The notes under the pieces: generated by a model | What the model was told of the DNA's origin: nothing | Databases searched by the model: none | What the model saw: only the letters and a program-made list of their open reading frames with translations | Position numbers and translations under genes: made by a program | Shown: piece after piece, positions 1-5,479 of the stretch | Layout of the letters: every line of letters begins with the position of its first letter | How positions within the stretch are numbered: the first letter of the stretch is position 1 | NCBI GenBank assembly: GCA_030618205.1 | Contig: JAUXDR010000022.1 | Span: 1 to 8,954, forward strand | Length of the DNA: 8,954 bases | Source of the DNA: Deltaproteobacteria bacterium | GTDB taxonomy: Bacteria > Desulfobacterota > Dissulfuribacteria > Dissulfuribacterales > UBA3076 | Direction: 5' to 3'

Positions 1-405
1 GAAAGGCTCCTTGGAATGGGGGACATGCTCTTTCTGCCTCCAGGGTCTTCCGCCCTGGAACGCATCCACGGGGCCTATGTGTCTGAGAAAGAAATAGTCC
101 GGGTCGCGGAGTTCCTTAAGGCCCAGGGTGAGCCCGATTATGATCAAACGGTGATTGAACCCATACCGGGAGAAGAGGATTCTGAAACCTCAGGTCCTGG
201 CGGGGAGGAGGTTGACGATAAATATGACGAGGCCGTTGAGATCGTCACCCAGACCGGCCAGGCATCCATATCCATGCTCCAGCGCAGGCTGCGTGTGGGC
301 TACAACCGGGCAGCCAGAATGATAGAACAGATGGAGCATGCCGGGGTGGTGAGCCCCACAGACAACATGGGACGCAGACACGTCCTTGTCCGCAAGTACG
401 AATAA
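1..405 (+). CDS. ftsK: DNA translocase FtsK/SpoIIIE, C-terminal part (5' end outside window)
   Basis: This is the C-terminal 134 codons of an FtsK/SpoIIIE-type translocase, the membrane-anchored hexameric ATPase that pumps chromosomal DNA through the division septum and activates dimer resolution. The reading frame is open from base 1. The first residues (LLGMGDMLFLPPG, then RIHGAYVSEKEI) match the end of the RecA-like motor core in this family. A roughly 30-residue acidic linker follows (around bases 160-225). The last 60 residues, from AVEIVTQTGQASISMLQRRL to GRRHVLVRKYE, form the winged-helix gamma domain that reads the polar KOPS sequences. The gene stops with TAA at 403-405, only 4 bases before the RNase G start, so the two are probably co-transcribed. 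The ATPase motifs and membrane segments lie outside the window. Nothing looks damaged. Confidence 0.93.
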   Translation, partial: ERLLGMGDMLFLPPGSSALERIHGAYVSEKEIVRVAEFLKAQGEPDYDQTVIEPIPGEEDSETSGPGGEEVDDKYDEAVEIVTQTGQASISMLQRRLRVGYNRAARMIEQMEHAGVVSPTDNMGRRHVLVRKYE

Positions 406-409
406 TCTC

Positions 410-1942
410 ATGCATGCCGAACTCATCATCAACGTCACCCACTGGGAAACAAGAGTCGCCTTATTGGAGAATGGCTCTGCTGTGGAATTCCACGTAGAGC
501 GGGTAGCCGAGCGTGGATATGTGGGAAATATCTACAAAGGACGTGTTGTAAGGGTCCTTCCGGGGATGCAGGCTGCCTTTGTAAACATTGGGCTCGAACG
601 TACGGCCTTTTTATATGTTACGGATGTCTACGATCACCTTTCCGAGTTTGAATTGATGCTTGGTAGGAGCGAGGACGAGGAAAATTATTTAGCACATTTT
701 ACTGCTGAGGAAGAACACTCCCTGCACTACACCCCGCCACCTTTCAGGATAGAGGACCTGCTTCACGAAGGTCAGGAAATCCTGGTCCAGGTAGCCAAGG
801 ATCCCTTGGGAAGCAAGGGCGCCAGGGTCACTTCCCACATCTCATTCCCGGGAAGACACCTGGTGCTCATGCCGACTATGAATCACATGGGGATCTCTCG
901 AAGGATCGAAGACGAGTCTGAGCGTAAACGTCTAAAAGAGATAATAGATTCACTGCGTCCGAATGGTTTCGGAGTTATAGCTAGAACAGCAAGTGAAGGC
1001 GCTACTGTGGAAAACATCCAGGCCGAGATGGAATTCCTCCTTCACCTCTGGACAAATATCCAAAAAAGGGCTGAAAGCCTTCACTGCCCGAGTCTTGTCT
1101 ATGAAGACTTGGATATCACCCTCAGGGTAGTAAGGGACCTGTTTACGTGTGATGTACAACGGCTGGTGGTTGACTCAAGGCCAGCCTATGAGCGTATTCT
1201 GGCCTTTATTGAGACCTTTGCCCTTCACCTTCGGCCCAGCGTTGAACTCTACGAGCAGTCAATGCCTATCTTTGATGCCTTTGGCATTGAAGTGGAGTTG
1301 TCAAAGGCCCTTCGTAAAAAGGTGTGGCTGAAATCCGGCGGATACATACTCATAGAGACCACTGAGGCACTCATAGCCATAGATGTCAACACCGGAAAAT
1401 ACGTAGGAAAACGCCACCTGGAGGACACTATTCTTAAGACAAACCTTGAAGCGGCCAAGGAGATCGCCTATCAGCTCCGCCTCAGAAACATGGGCGGTCT
1501 AATCATAATCGACTTTATAGATATGGAAAATGCCGCAAACAGAGAAGATGTGTTTAAAACCCTCAAAGAGGCCATTAAAAAGGACAGGAGCAAGACCAAT
1601 ATCCTGCGAATGTCAGAAATCGGCCTCATCCAGATGACAAGAAAGCGAAGCAGGGAAAACCTGCACCGTGTACTCTGCGAGCCCTGCTTCTACTGTGATG
1701 GGGCCGGCGAACTCAAATCCAAAAGGACCCTGTGCTACGAAATCTTCCGTCGGATACAGCGAGAGACAATACATGATGACAGCACCGGCATACATGTCCT
1801 TGTCCATCCCAAGATAGGAGAAATGCTCTTTAAGGAAGAGGCCCACAATGTGGAACTATTGGAAAAATCCCTTGAGAGGGAAATCACGATTGTCTCGAAA
1901 CCTGAGTTCCACCTAGAACAGTATAAAATTAAATACCTATGA
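410..1942 (+). CDS. rng: Ribonuclease G/E family endoribonuclease
   Basis: This is a single-strand-specific, 5'-monophosphate-sensing endoribonuclease for rRNA maturation and mRNA decay, 510 residues long. I chose ATG 410 because MHAELIINVTHWETRVA aligns with the start of E. coli RNase G (MTAELLVNVTPSETRVA); an in-frame TTG at 386 would add 8 residues overlapping ftsK. The S1 domain begins near residue 37 (GYVGNIYKGRV, LPGMQAAFVNIG). The 5'-sensor/RNase H-like part follows (DPLGSKGARVTSHI). The catalytic DNase I-like domain has D325 (IDVNTGKYVG) and D368 (GGLIIIDFIDM), 43 residues apart as for D303/D346 of RNase E. The zinc-link is C426/C429 in CEPCFYCDGAG. There is no long RNase E-like scaffold tail, so RNase G is the better name. 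The S1 loop is longer and more acidic than in E. coli. No strong ribosome binding site is visible, so translation may be coupled to ftsK. Confidence 0.95.
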   Translation: MHAELIINVTHWETRVALLENGSAVEFHVERVAERGYVGNIYKGRVVRVLPGMQAAFVNIGLERTAFLYVTDVYDHLSEFELMLGRSEDEENYLAHFTAEEEHSLHYTPPPFRIEDLLHEGQEILVQVAKDPLGSKGARVTSHISFPGRHLVLMPTMNHMGISRRIEDESERKRLKEIIDSLRPNGFGVIARTASEGATVENIQAEMEFLLHLWTNIQKRAESLHCPSLVYEDLDITLRVVRDLFTCDVQRLVVDSRPAYERILAFIETFALHLRPSVELYEQSMPIFDAFGIEVELSKALRKKVWLKSGGYILIETTEALIAIDVNTGKYVGKRHLEDTILKTNLEAAKEIAYQLRLRNMGGLIIIDFIDMENAANREDVFKTLKEAIKKDRSKTNILRMSEIGLIQMTRKRSRENLHRVLCEPCFYCDGAGELKSKRTLCYEIFRRIQRETIHDDSTGIHVLVHPKIGEMLFKEEAHNVELLEKSLEREITIVSKPEFHLEQYKIKYL

Positions 1943-1958
1943 TTCCGCTCAAAAAGAC

Positions 1959-1993
1959 AATGCTGAATTGTGAATGCTGAATGCTGAATTGTG
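1959..1993. repeat. 7-base-period degenerate array (AATNNTG units, five copies)
   Basis: Five consecutive 7-base units read AATGCTG, AATTGTG, AATGCTG, AATGCTG and AATTGTG. Positions 4-5 vary and the rest is fixed. It starts 16 bases after the rng stop. A second array of the complementary type (NNTTCAA) follows at 2021-2048, so a transcript across both could fold into an imperfect hairpin with TGAA/TTCA cores pairing once per unit. Function unknown. Confidence 0.85.
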
Positions 1994-2020
1994 GAAGAAA
2001 ATTTAAAAAGCATATACCTT

Positions 2021-2048
2021 AATTCAAAATTCAACCTTCAAAGTTCAA
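2021..2048. repeat. 7-base-period degenerate array (NNTTCAA units, four copies)
   Basis: Four in-phase units read AATTCAA, AATTCAA, CCTTCAA and AGTTCAA, with a fifth degenerate unit CATTTAT after them. The reverse complement (TTGAANN) resembles the TGAATNN phase of the array at 1959-1993, making an inverted pair separated by 27 bases. Same period, but complementary orientation. Confidence 0.85.
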
Positions 2049-2139
2049 CATTTATCGTGCGCAGCAGATGGGGTATTTTCAGCGGAATCATATTTTAGGA
2101 TTTTTTGCAGCATAATCACCTGTGACCTAAATTGAGCGA

Positions 2140-2167
2140 TTAGCCTTTAGCGGTTAGCTATTAGTTT
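2140..2167. repeat. 7-base-period degenerate array (TTAGNNN units, four copies)
   Basis: Four in-phase units read TTAGCCT, TTAGCGG, TTAGCTA and TTAGTTT. This is the left arm of an inverted pair with the NNGCTAA array at 2249-2284. The exact 11-base complement AGCGGTTAGCT (2149-2159) and AGCTAACCGCT (2271-2281) links the two arms across a 111-base loop. Confidence 0.88.
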
Positions 2168-2248
2168 AATGATTACAGGATGTTTTGCTATTACAAACAT
2201 TTACCCGTTGGGTGTTATTTCTAATTAATGTAATGCCTTGCTTTTTCA

Positions 2249-2284
2249 AAGCTAAACCCTAATGGCTAACAGCTAACCGCTTAA
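2249..2284. repeat. 7-base-period degenerate array (NNGCTAA units, five copies)
   Basis: The units read AAGCTAA, ACCCTAA, TGGCTAA, CAGCTAA and CCGCTTAA, the last with one extra T. It is the right arm of the inverted pair described at 2140-2167. It ends 22 bases before the nadA ribosome binding site, so it may lie in the nadA 5' leader, depending on the transcription start. Confidence 0.88.
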
Positions 2285-2306
2285 CTTAGGTTCAAGGACT
2301 ACAATC

Positions 2307-2311
2307 AGGAG
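2307..2311 (+). promoter_or_regulatory. Ribosome binding site of nadA
   Basis: AGGAG lies 6 bases upstream of the ATG at 2318. It is the clearest Shine-Dalgarno match in the window and fixes the nadA start. Confidence 0.85.
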
Positions 2312-2317
2312 AACAAA

Positions 2318-3232
2318 ATGTCCAATGAAAGTTTAGCTGGAGAAATCCGTGCATTGGCACAGGAGAAAAACGCCATCATTCTTGCTCACAATTACCAGGT
2401 GCCGGAGGTTCAGGATATTGCAGACCTTGCCGGGGATTCTCTGGCCCTGAGTATCCAGGCATCAGAGACCGAAGCCGATACCATAATATTTTGCGGAGTC
2501 CGTTTTATGGCTGAGACCGCGGCCATTGTTTGTCCGGACAAAAAAGTGATACTGCCTGTAAAAGAGGCAGGCTGTGGTATGGCGGATATGCTGAACGCCG
2601 CGGAGCTGATGGCTGAGAAAGCAAAGTATCCGGGCGTGCCTGTGGTCACATATGTGAATTCTACAGCCGAAGTAAAAGCAGAAAGCGACATCTGTTGTAC
2701 CTCAGCCAATGCGGTGCAGGTAGTTAAATCCTTAAAGACCCCTGAGGTCCTTATGACCCCGGACAAGAATCTGGCAATGTGGGCACAGAGACACACAGAT
2801 CAAAAAGTCCATTACTGGCTTGGTTACTGTCCAATTCACGATGATCTCACAGTTGCCCAAGTCAAGGAGGCAAAAGCCGCCCATCCCGAGGCTTTGTTGA
2901 TGGCCCATCCCGAGTGCCCTCCAGAGGTGCTGGACATGGCGGACGCGGTAAGAAGCACCAGCGGCATGCTGACCTTTGCAGCAGAATCCAAGGCAAAGGA
3001 ATTCATTGTTGCCACAGAGATAGGGCTTTTACATCCATTGAAGAAGCAAAATCCAGGAAAGAGATTTTACGCTGCTTCTCCTGAGATGGTCTGCATAGAC
3101 ATGAAAAAAACAGGCCTGAAGGAGGTGTTGCAGGCCCTTCAGACAGAAGGGCCAGTGATTGTTGTGCCCGAACCGATTCGTTTAAAGGCCCTCAAGGCTG
3201 TTGAACGTATGATGGCCGTGCCGCGGGACTGA
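2318..3232 (+). CDS. nadA: Quinolinate synthase NadA
   Basis: NadA condenses iminoaspartate (made by NadB) with dihydroxyacetone phosphate to give quinolinate, the precursor of the NAD pyridine ring. It is a cytosolic enzyme with one oxygen-sensitive [4Fe-4S] cluster. The 304-residue length fits the compact class. Three cysteines stand where the cluster ligands belong: C86 (KEAGCGMADM), C171 (WLGYCPIHDD) and C259 (SPEMVCIDM); compare C83, C170 and C256 in the Thermotoga enzyme. Substrate-site residues are visible: H24 and Y26 (AHNYQ), S41 (AGDSLALS), Y112 and N114 (VTYVNS), H197 and E199 (AHPEC), and T214-G216. All three pseudo-repeats of the fold are present and intact. The start is set by AGGAG six bases upstream. 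No nadB or nadC lies nearby, so the gene stands alone, flanked by repeat-rich spacers and facing the AAA ATPase gene tail to tail. Confidence 0.97.
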   Translation: MSNESLAGEIRALAQEKNAIILAHNYQVPEVQDIADLAGDSLALSIQASETEADTIIFCGVRFMAETAAIVCPDKKVILPVKEAGCGMADMLNAAELMAEKAKYPGVPVVTYVNSTAEVKAESDICCTSANAVQVVKSLKTPEVLMTPDKNLAMWAQRHTDQKVHYWLGYCPIHDDLTVAQVKEAKAAHPEALLMAHPECPPEVLDMADAVRSTSGMLTFAAESKAKEFIVATEIGLLHPLKKQNPGKRFYAASPEMVCIDMKKTGLKEVLQALQTEGPVIVVPEPIRLKALKAVERMMAVPRD

Positions 3233-3282
3233 ATTTTTCCAAACAGTCATATTCCGCATGATTGATAAACACCAGTTTCCCT

Positions 3283-3306
3283 TATGAGCTATTCCCTATG
3301 AGCTAT
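3283..3306. repeat. Tandem direct repeat of a 10-base word
   Basis: TATGAGCTAT occurs at 3283-3292 and again at 3297-3306, a period of 14 bases. It lies between convergent nadA and the AAA ATPase gene. No function assigned. Confidence 0.7.
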
Positions 3307-3341
3307 AGAGAAAGATGTTTTTGGGCACGTATCCCACAAAT

Positions 3342-3405
3342 CAAAGGTTCAGATTTTTGGTCAACCCTGAACCTCTGAACCCCTAAACCTTTGAACTCCG
3401 AACGG
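3342..3405. repeat. 8-base-period array with built-in hairpin
   Basis: Octamer units from 3366 read CCTGAACC, TCTGAACC, CCTAAACC and TTTGAACT, followed by a degenerate CCGAACGG. Just upstream, CAAAGGTTCAG (3342-3352) can pair with CTGAACCTCTG (3367-3377, 10 of 11 pairs, 14-base loop). It can pair equally well with CTAAACCTTTG (3383-3393, 10 of 11), so the stem can slip along the array. The site sits between two converging genes and might end transcription from either side, but there is no T-run after the stem, so I do not call it a terminator. Confidence 0.8.
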
Positions 3406-3459
3406 TCACTCTATTACAGGTTTTTAAATGCAATTTATGCTGAAGAAGAAATGAATGTC

Positions 3460-4638
3460 TCATGAGATGAGGTTCAAATAATCTTTTCCAAACAAGTAAT
3501 TCCAAGGAATCACAGGGATGTCTCCTGCCATGTACGGCGTGTCACATGTAGAAACACAAAGGGGTCTGGCATTGGGATAATCTTTCATAAACGATCTCAA
3601 ACCCCTGAGGGTGCCGGGTTTGATTGTTGATGAGGATTTGATTTCAATTGCCCATAACATATCAGCAGCTTCCACAACCAGATCCACCTCTGCCCCGTGT
3701 GAAGTCCTCCAGTGAAAGACACGATAAGGCCTTTCAGCATAATGAATCAGGCGAAAGCTCTCCAATATGACAAAATGCTCAAATAGCATTCCGTATATGG
3801 TTGAGCCTTTTACAGATGAGACGGAAGTCCTTCCGTTGATGGCATTGATCACCCCAATGTCGAACAGATAGTATTTAGGATGCATGGTTAGCCGTTTTCG
3901 GAAGCTTTTCAAGTAGGGTTCCAGTTTTATGGCAATGAGTGTATCTTCTAATATTTGATAATACCCTTTTACGGTTTTGCTGCTCACACCGGCTTCCCGT
4001 GAAATGGTCGAGAAGTTGACAATTTTTCCACTCTGGTCAGCCGCCATATCCAGGAACCGGCTGAAGGCCCCGATATTCCTGACGATAGCCTCGTCAAGGA
4101 TCTCCTCCTTCAGATAGGTTTGCACATAAGACTTCAACGTTCTAAATGAATCTTCAAGATTTTCATCAATGACCGGTGGAAGCGTCCCCGTGAGCAGGGC
4201 ATTATCAAGATTGAATCTTTCACCGAGCTCCAAATGAGTAAAAGGGAACAGGAGAAACTGCCAGGCCCTCCCGGCAAGCATATTCACTGAGACTCTTTTC
4301 AGCTTCCGCGCACTCGACCCTGTTAAGATAAAAAAGATTCTCCCTCTGAATTCTTCGATAAGATAATGCACCTCATTCAAAAGCTCAGGGCACTTCTGTA
4401 TTTCATCTATTAATACAAAGGCCTTGTCCCTATTCTTTGCCAAAAACTCTGTTTCCGCTCTCAACAGACTTGGGTTTGCCTTATACTTTAAAAGAATATC
4501 TCCTTTCAAAAGATCAATCCCAAGATAATCCAAGCCAGCGAGAAGGTGCTTAACCAGTGTGCTTTTACCTACCTGCCTTGGGCCGAAGAGAAAAACACTC
4601 TTTCTTTTGAACGGAAGATTTATAATTCTTGGAATCAT
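3460..4638 (-). CDS. AAA ATPase with DUF4143 C-terminal domain
   Basis: This is a 392-residue protein of the widespread solitary AAA+DUF4143 family, whose biological role is not established. The P-loop is GPRQVGKST (residues 19-27). Walker B is FVLIDEIQ (74-81). The family's sensor motif is TGSSARKL (106-113). A winged-helix-like stretch near the middle (REAGVSSKTVKGYYQILEDT) is followed by DUF4143, which ends in a PD-(D/E)XK-like signature: D319 in GAEVDLVVE, then E332 and K334 in AIEIKSS. This suggests a nuclease-like fold, though activity is unproven. The start at 4638 gives the usual N-terminus only 18 residues before the P-loop. A strong promoter abuts the start codon (see 4645-4672), predicting a leaderless message. 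It stands alone between repeat-filled spacers, typical of mobile or dispensable members of this family. The gene is intact. Confidence 0.93.
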   Translation of the reverse strand: MIPRIINLPFKRKSVFLFGPRQVGKSTLVKHLLAGLDYLGIDLLKGDILLKYKANPSLLRAETEFLAKNRDKAFVLIDEIQKCPELLNEVHYLIEEFRGRIFFILTGSSARKLKRVSVNMLAGRAWQFLLFPFTHLELGERFNLDNALLTGTLPPVIDENLEDSFRTLKSYVQTYLKEEILDEAIVRNIGAFSRFLDMAADQSGKIVNFSTISREAGVSSKTVKGYYQILEDTLIAIKLEPYLKSFRKRLTMHPKYYLFDIGVINAINGRTSVSSVKGSTIYGMLFEHFVILESFRLIHYAERPYRVFHWRTSHGAEVDLVVEAADMLWAIEIKSSSTIKPGTLRGLRSFMKDYPNARPLCVSTCDTPYMAGDIPVIPWNYLFGKDYLNLIS

Positions 4639-4644
4639 GTTTCA

Positions 4645-4672
4645 ATTATACCGTGTAAAATTGAAGTGTCAA
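4645..4672 (-). promoter_or_regulatory. Consensus sigma70-type promoter of the AAA ATPase gene
   Basis: Read on the minus strand, a perfect -35 TTGACA (4672-4667) is followed after 16 bases by a perfect -10 TATAAT (4650-4645). Only six bases (TGAAAC) separate the -10 box from the ATG at 4638-4636, so transcription should begin at or within a base or two of the start codon. There is no Shine-Dalgarno sequence, which is consistent with a leaderless mRNA. Confidence 0.85.
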
Positions 4673-4875
4673 TTCATTTTGTACCGATGTGCCATATTAT
4701 CTCTCGCGTCATCCTCCAGCGGGTACTCCCTTTGTCTGCTTCAATATGCTTACCACAAGACACAGAGGGCTGGGGTTCCCAATACAACTCTCGGGAAATT
4801 CGCTCAGTAAACAGCGCCCTGATGCAGTTGTTCCGGGAAATCCTGTTCTGCAAATATGAGAAAGAGCCTAATTTA

Positions 4876-4910
4876 CTTCAGCCTTCAGCCTTCTACCTTC
4901 CACCTGCTCC
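4876..4910. repeat. 7-base-period degenerate array (CTTCNNC units)
   Basis: Units read CTTCAGC, CTTCAGC, CTTCTAC and CTTCCAC, followed by a degenerate CTGCTCC. Positions 5-6 vary and the rest is constant. Unlike the other arrays, I see no matching inverted partner nearby. Confidence 0.82.
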
Positions 4911-5024
4911 TCCGCGGTAAAACCAATTTTTGTCAATAAGCGACTTTTTTTTGGCAACGAATAAGCAGATAAGTCGCGTCTTCAATCTCAGAAAAACCCC
5001 AATATCGGCGTATTTCAGACCTCC

Positions 5025-5056
5025 TTAAGTGGTTCAGTAGTTGATTAGTTAAGTGG
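5025..5056. repeat. 8-base-period degenerate array (TTNANTNG units)
   Basis: Units read TTAAGTGG, TTCAGTAG, TTGATTAG and TTAAGTGG. The reverse complement of the octamer repeated at 5148-5171 is TTGAGTCG, which is the same family. The two arrays form an inverted pair about 91 bases apart. Confidence 0.83.
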
Positions 5057-5147
5057 TTATTATTATTCGAATTTATATAGTTTGCATAGAAATTGGATAC
5101 TTGATGTAATTAAAGCTCTAATATGCTGATTTAACATACTTATTTTC

Positions 5148-5179
5148 CGACTCAACGACTCAACGACTCAACTATTTGA
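5148..5179. repeat. 8-base-period array, three exact copies of CGACTCAA
   Basis: CGACTCAA occurs three times without a mismatch (5148-5155, 5156-5163, 5164-5171), followed by CTATTTGA. It is the inverted partner of the array at 5025-5056. It lies directly beyond the point where the squalene-hopene cyclase remnant fades out, so it may mark a deletion endpoint. Confidence 0.9.
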
Positions 5180-5199
5180 CGATCTCTGTCATCATTAAA

Positions 5200-5438
5200 T
5201 GGAATTTCTTTTTTTTGATAATTCTGCCGAACACTTCATTAGACTTTACGGACAATAGAATCATTTACATAAGTTCCAAATGCATGGCCAGAACCCACTC
5301 AGCTTCCATGCAAGGGTTGGTTTCCAGATTCCCTACCCAGAATCCTTCCGGCTGATGGTTATCCAGCAACCATGATACGCCGTTTTCGATCCCCTGTTGC
5401 AGGCTGTCTGTGATCATGCTATGAGGGGTCGAACCCAT
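5200..5438 (-). pseudogene. shc: Squalene-hopene cyclase, N-terminal remnant
   Basis: Squalene-hopene cyclase folds squalene into hopene/diploptene at the membrane and is normally about 650-700 residues. Here only the N-terminus survives. From ATG 5438 (or 5417) a 57- (or 50-) codon frame runs to TAA at 5265-5267. It contains GVSWLLDNHQPEGFWVGNLE, then TNPCMEAEWVLAMHLEL, the typical first QW-like repeat and the MEAEYVLAMHF block of the family. After that block, the other frame at 5274-5200 carries family-like residues (NDSIVRKV, two stops, SVRQNYQKKE), suggesting a frameshift plus nonsense mutations. The catalytic DXDD region and everything downstream are absent from the spacer. It lies head to head with hpnG, 41 bases from the chosen hpnG start. 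The family match is from recognition of the pattern; the frameshifted tail is less certain. Confidence 0.82.
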
Positions 5439-5479
5439 GAATCCCGGTGTTTTTCAATCTTATTGTGTTGGCAAGCACA

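Larger units (their letters stand above)
1943..2317. other. Repeat-rich spacer between rng and nadA
   Basis: This 375-base stretch holds no gene that I can support. It contains four short-period arrays, listed separately, arranged as two inverted pairs: 1959-1993 with 2021-2048, and 2140-2167 with 2249-2284. The part between the pairs (2056-2139) is AT-rich with no recognised motif. I see no convincing rho-independent terminator after rng. I also cannot place the nadA promoter with confidence, although it should lie somewhere in the second half. Confidence 0.6.
4639..5199. other. Gene-free spacer with promoter and short-period arrays
   Basis: About 560 bases without a supportable gene. It holds the promoter of the AAA ATPase (4645-4672) and arrays at 4876-4910, 5025-5056 and 5148-5179, each listed separately. 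A minus-strand frame is open from 4877 down to its stop at 4674-4676 (67 codons), but it has no ATG start and I do not recognise the product. A 7-base inverted repeat, GCGACTT (4940-4946) and AAGTCGC (4971-4977), is also present. I found no further squalene-hopene cyclase motifs here. Confidence 0.55.

Noticed and set aside
1959..2284. Arrays considered as a CRISPR locus
   Set aside because: Units are 7-8 bases and directly adjacent; there are no 25-40 base repeats, unique spacers or cas genes.
4546..4920. Plus-strand ORF of 124 codons
   Set aside because: It starts inside the AAA ATPase coding region on the other strand, runs through the promoter, and ends in a repeat array. The product has no recognised motif and poor protein character.
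4940..4977. Inverted repeat GCGACTT/AAGTCGC considered as a terminator
   Set aside because: The stem is only 7 bp, the 24-base loop is long, and no T-run follows the stem on either strand.
5398..5426. Possible hpnG promoter (TTGCAG, 17 bases, TATGAG) inside the cyclase remnant
   Set aside because: Only 3 of 6 and 4 of 6 consensus matches; too weak to support without 5' end data.
5426..5436. GGGTCGAACCC, resembling a tRNA T-arm
   Set aside because: The loop order is wrong for TTCRA on the plus strand. On the minus strand the flanks do not form a 5-bp T-stem, and no acceptor or anticodon arm can be drawn. The sequence overlaps the start of the cyclase remnant.
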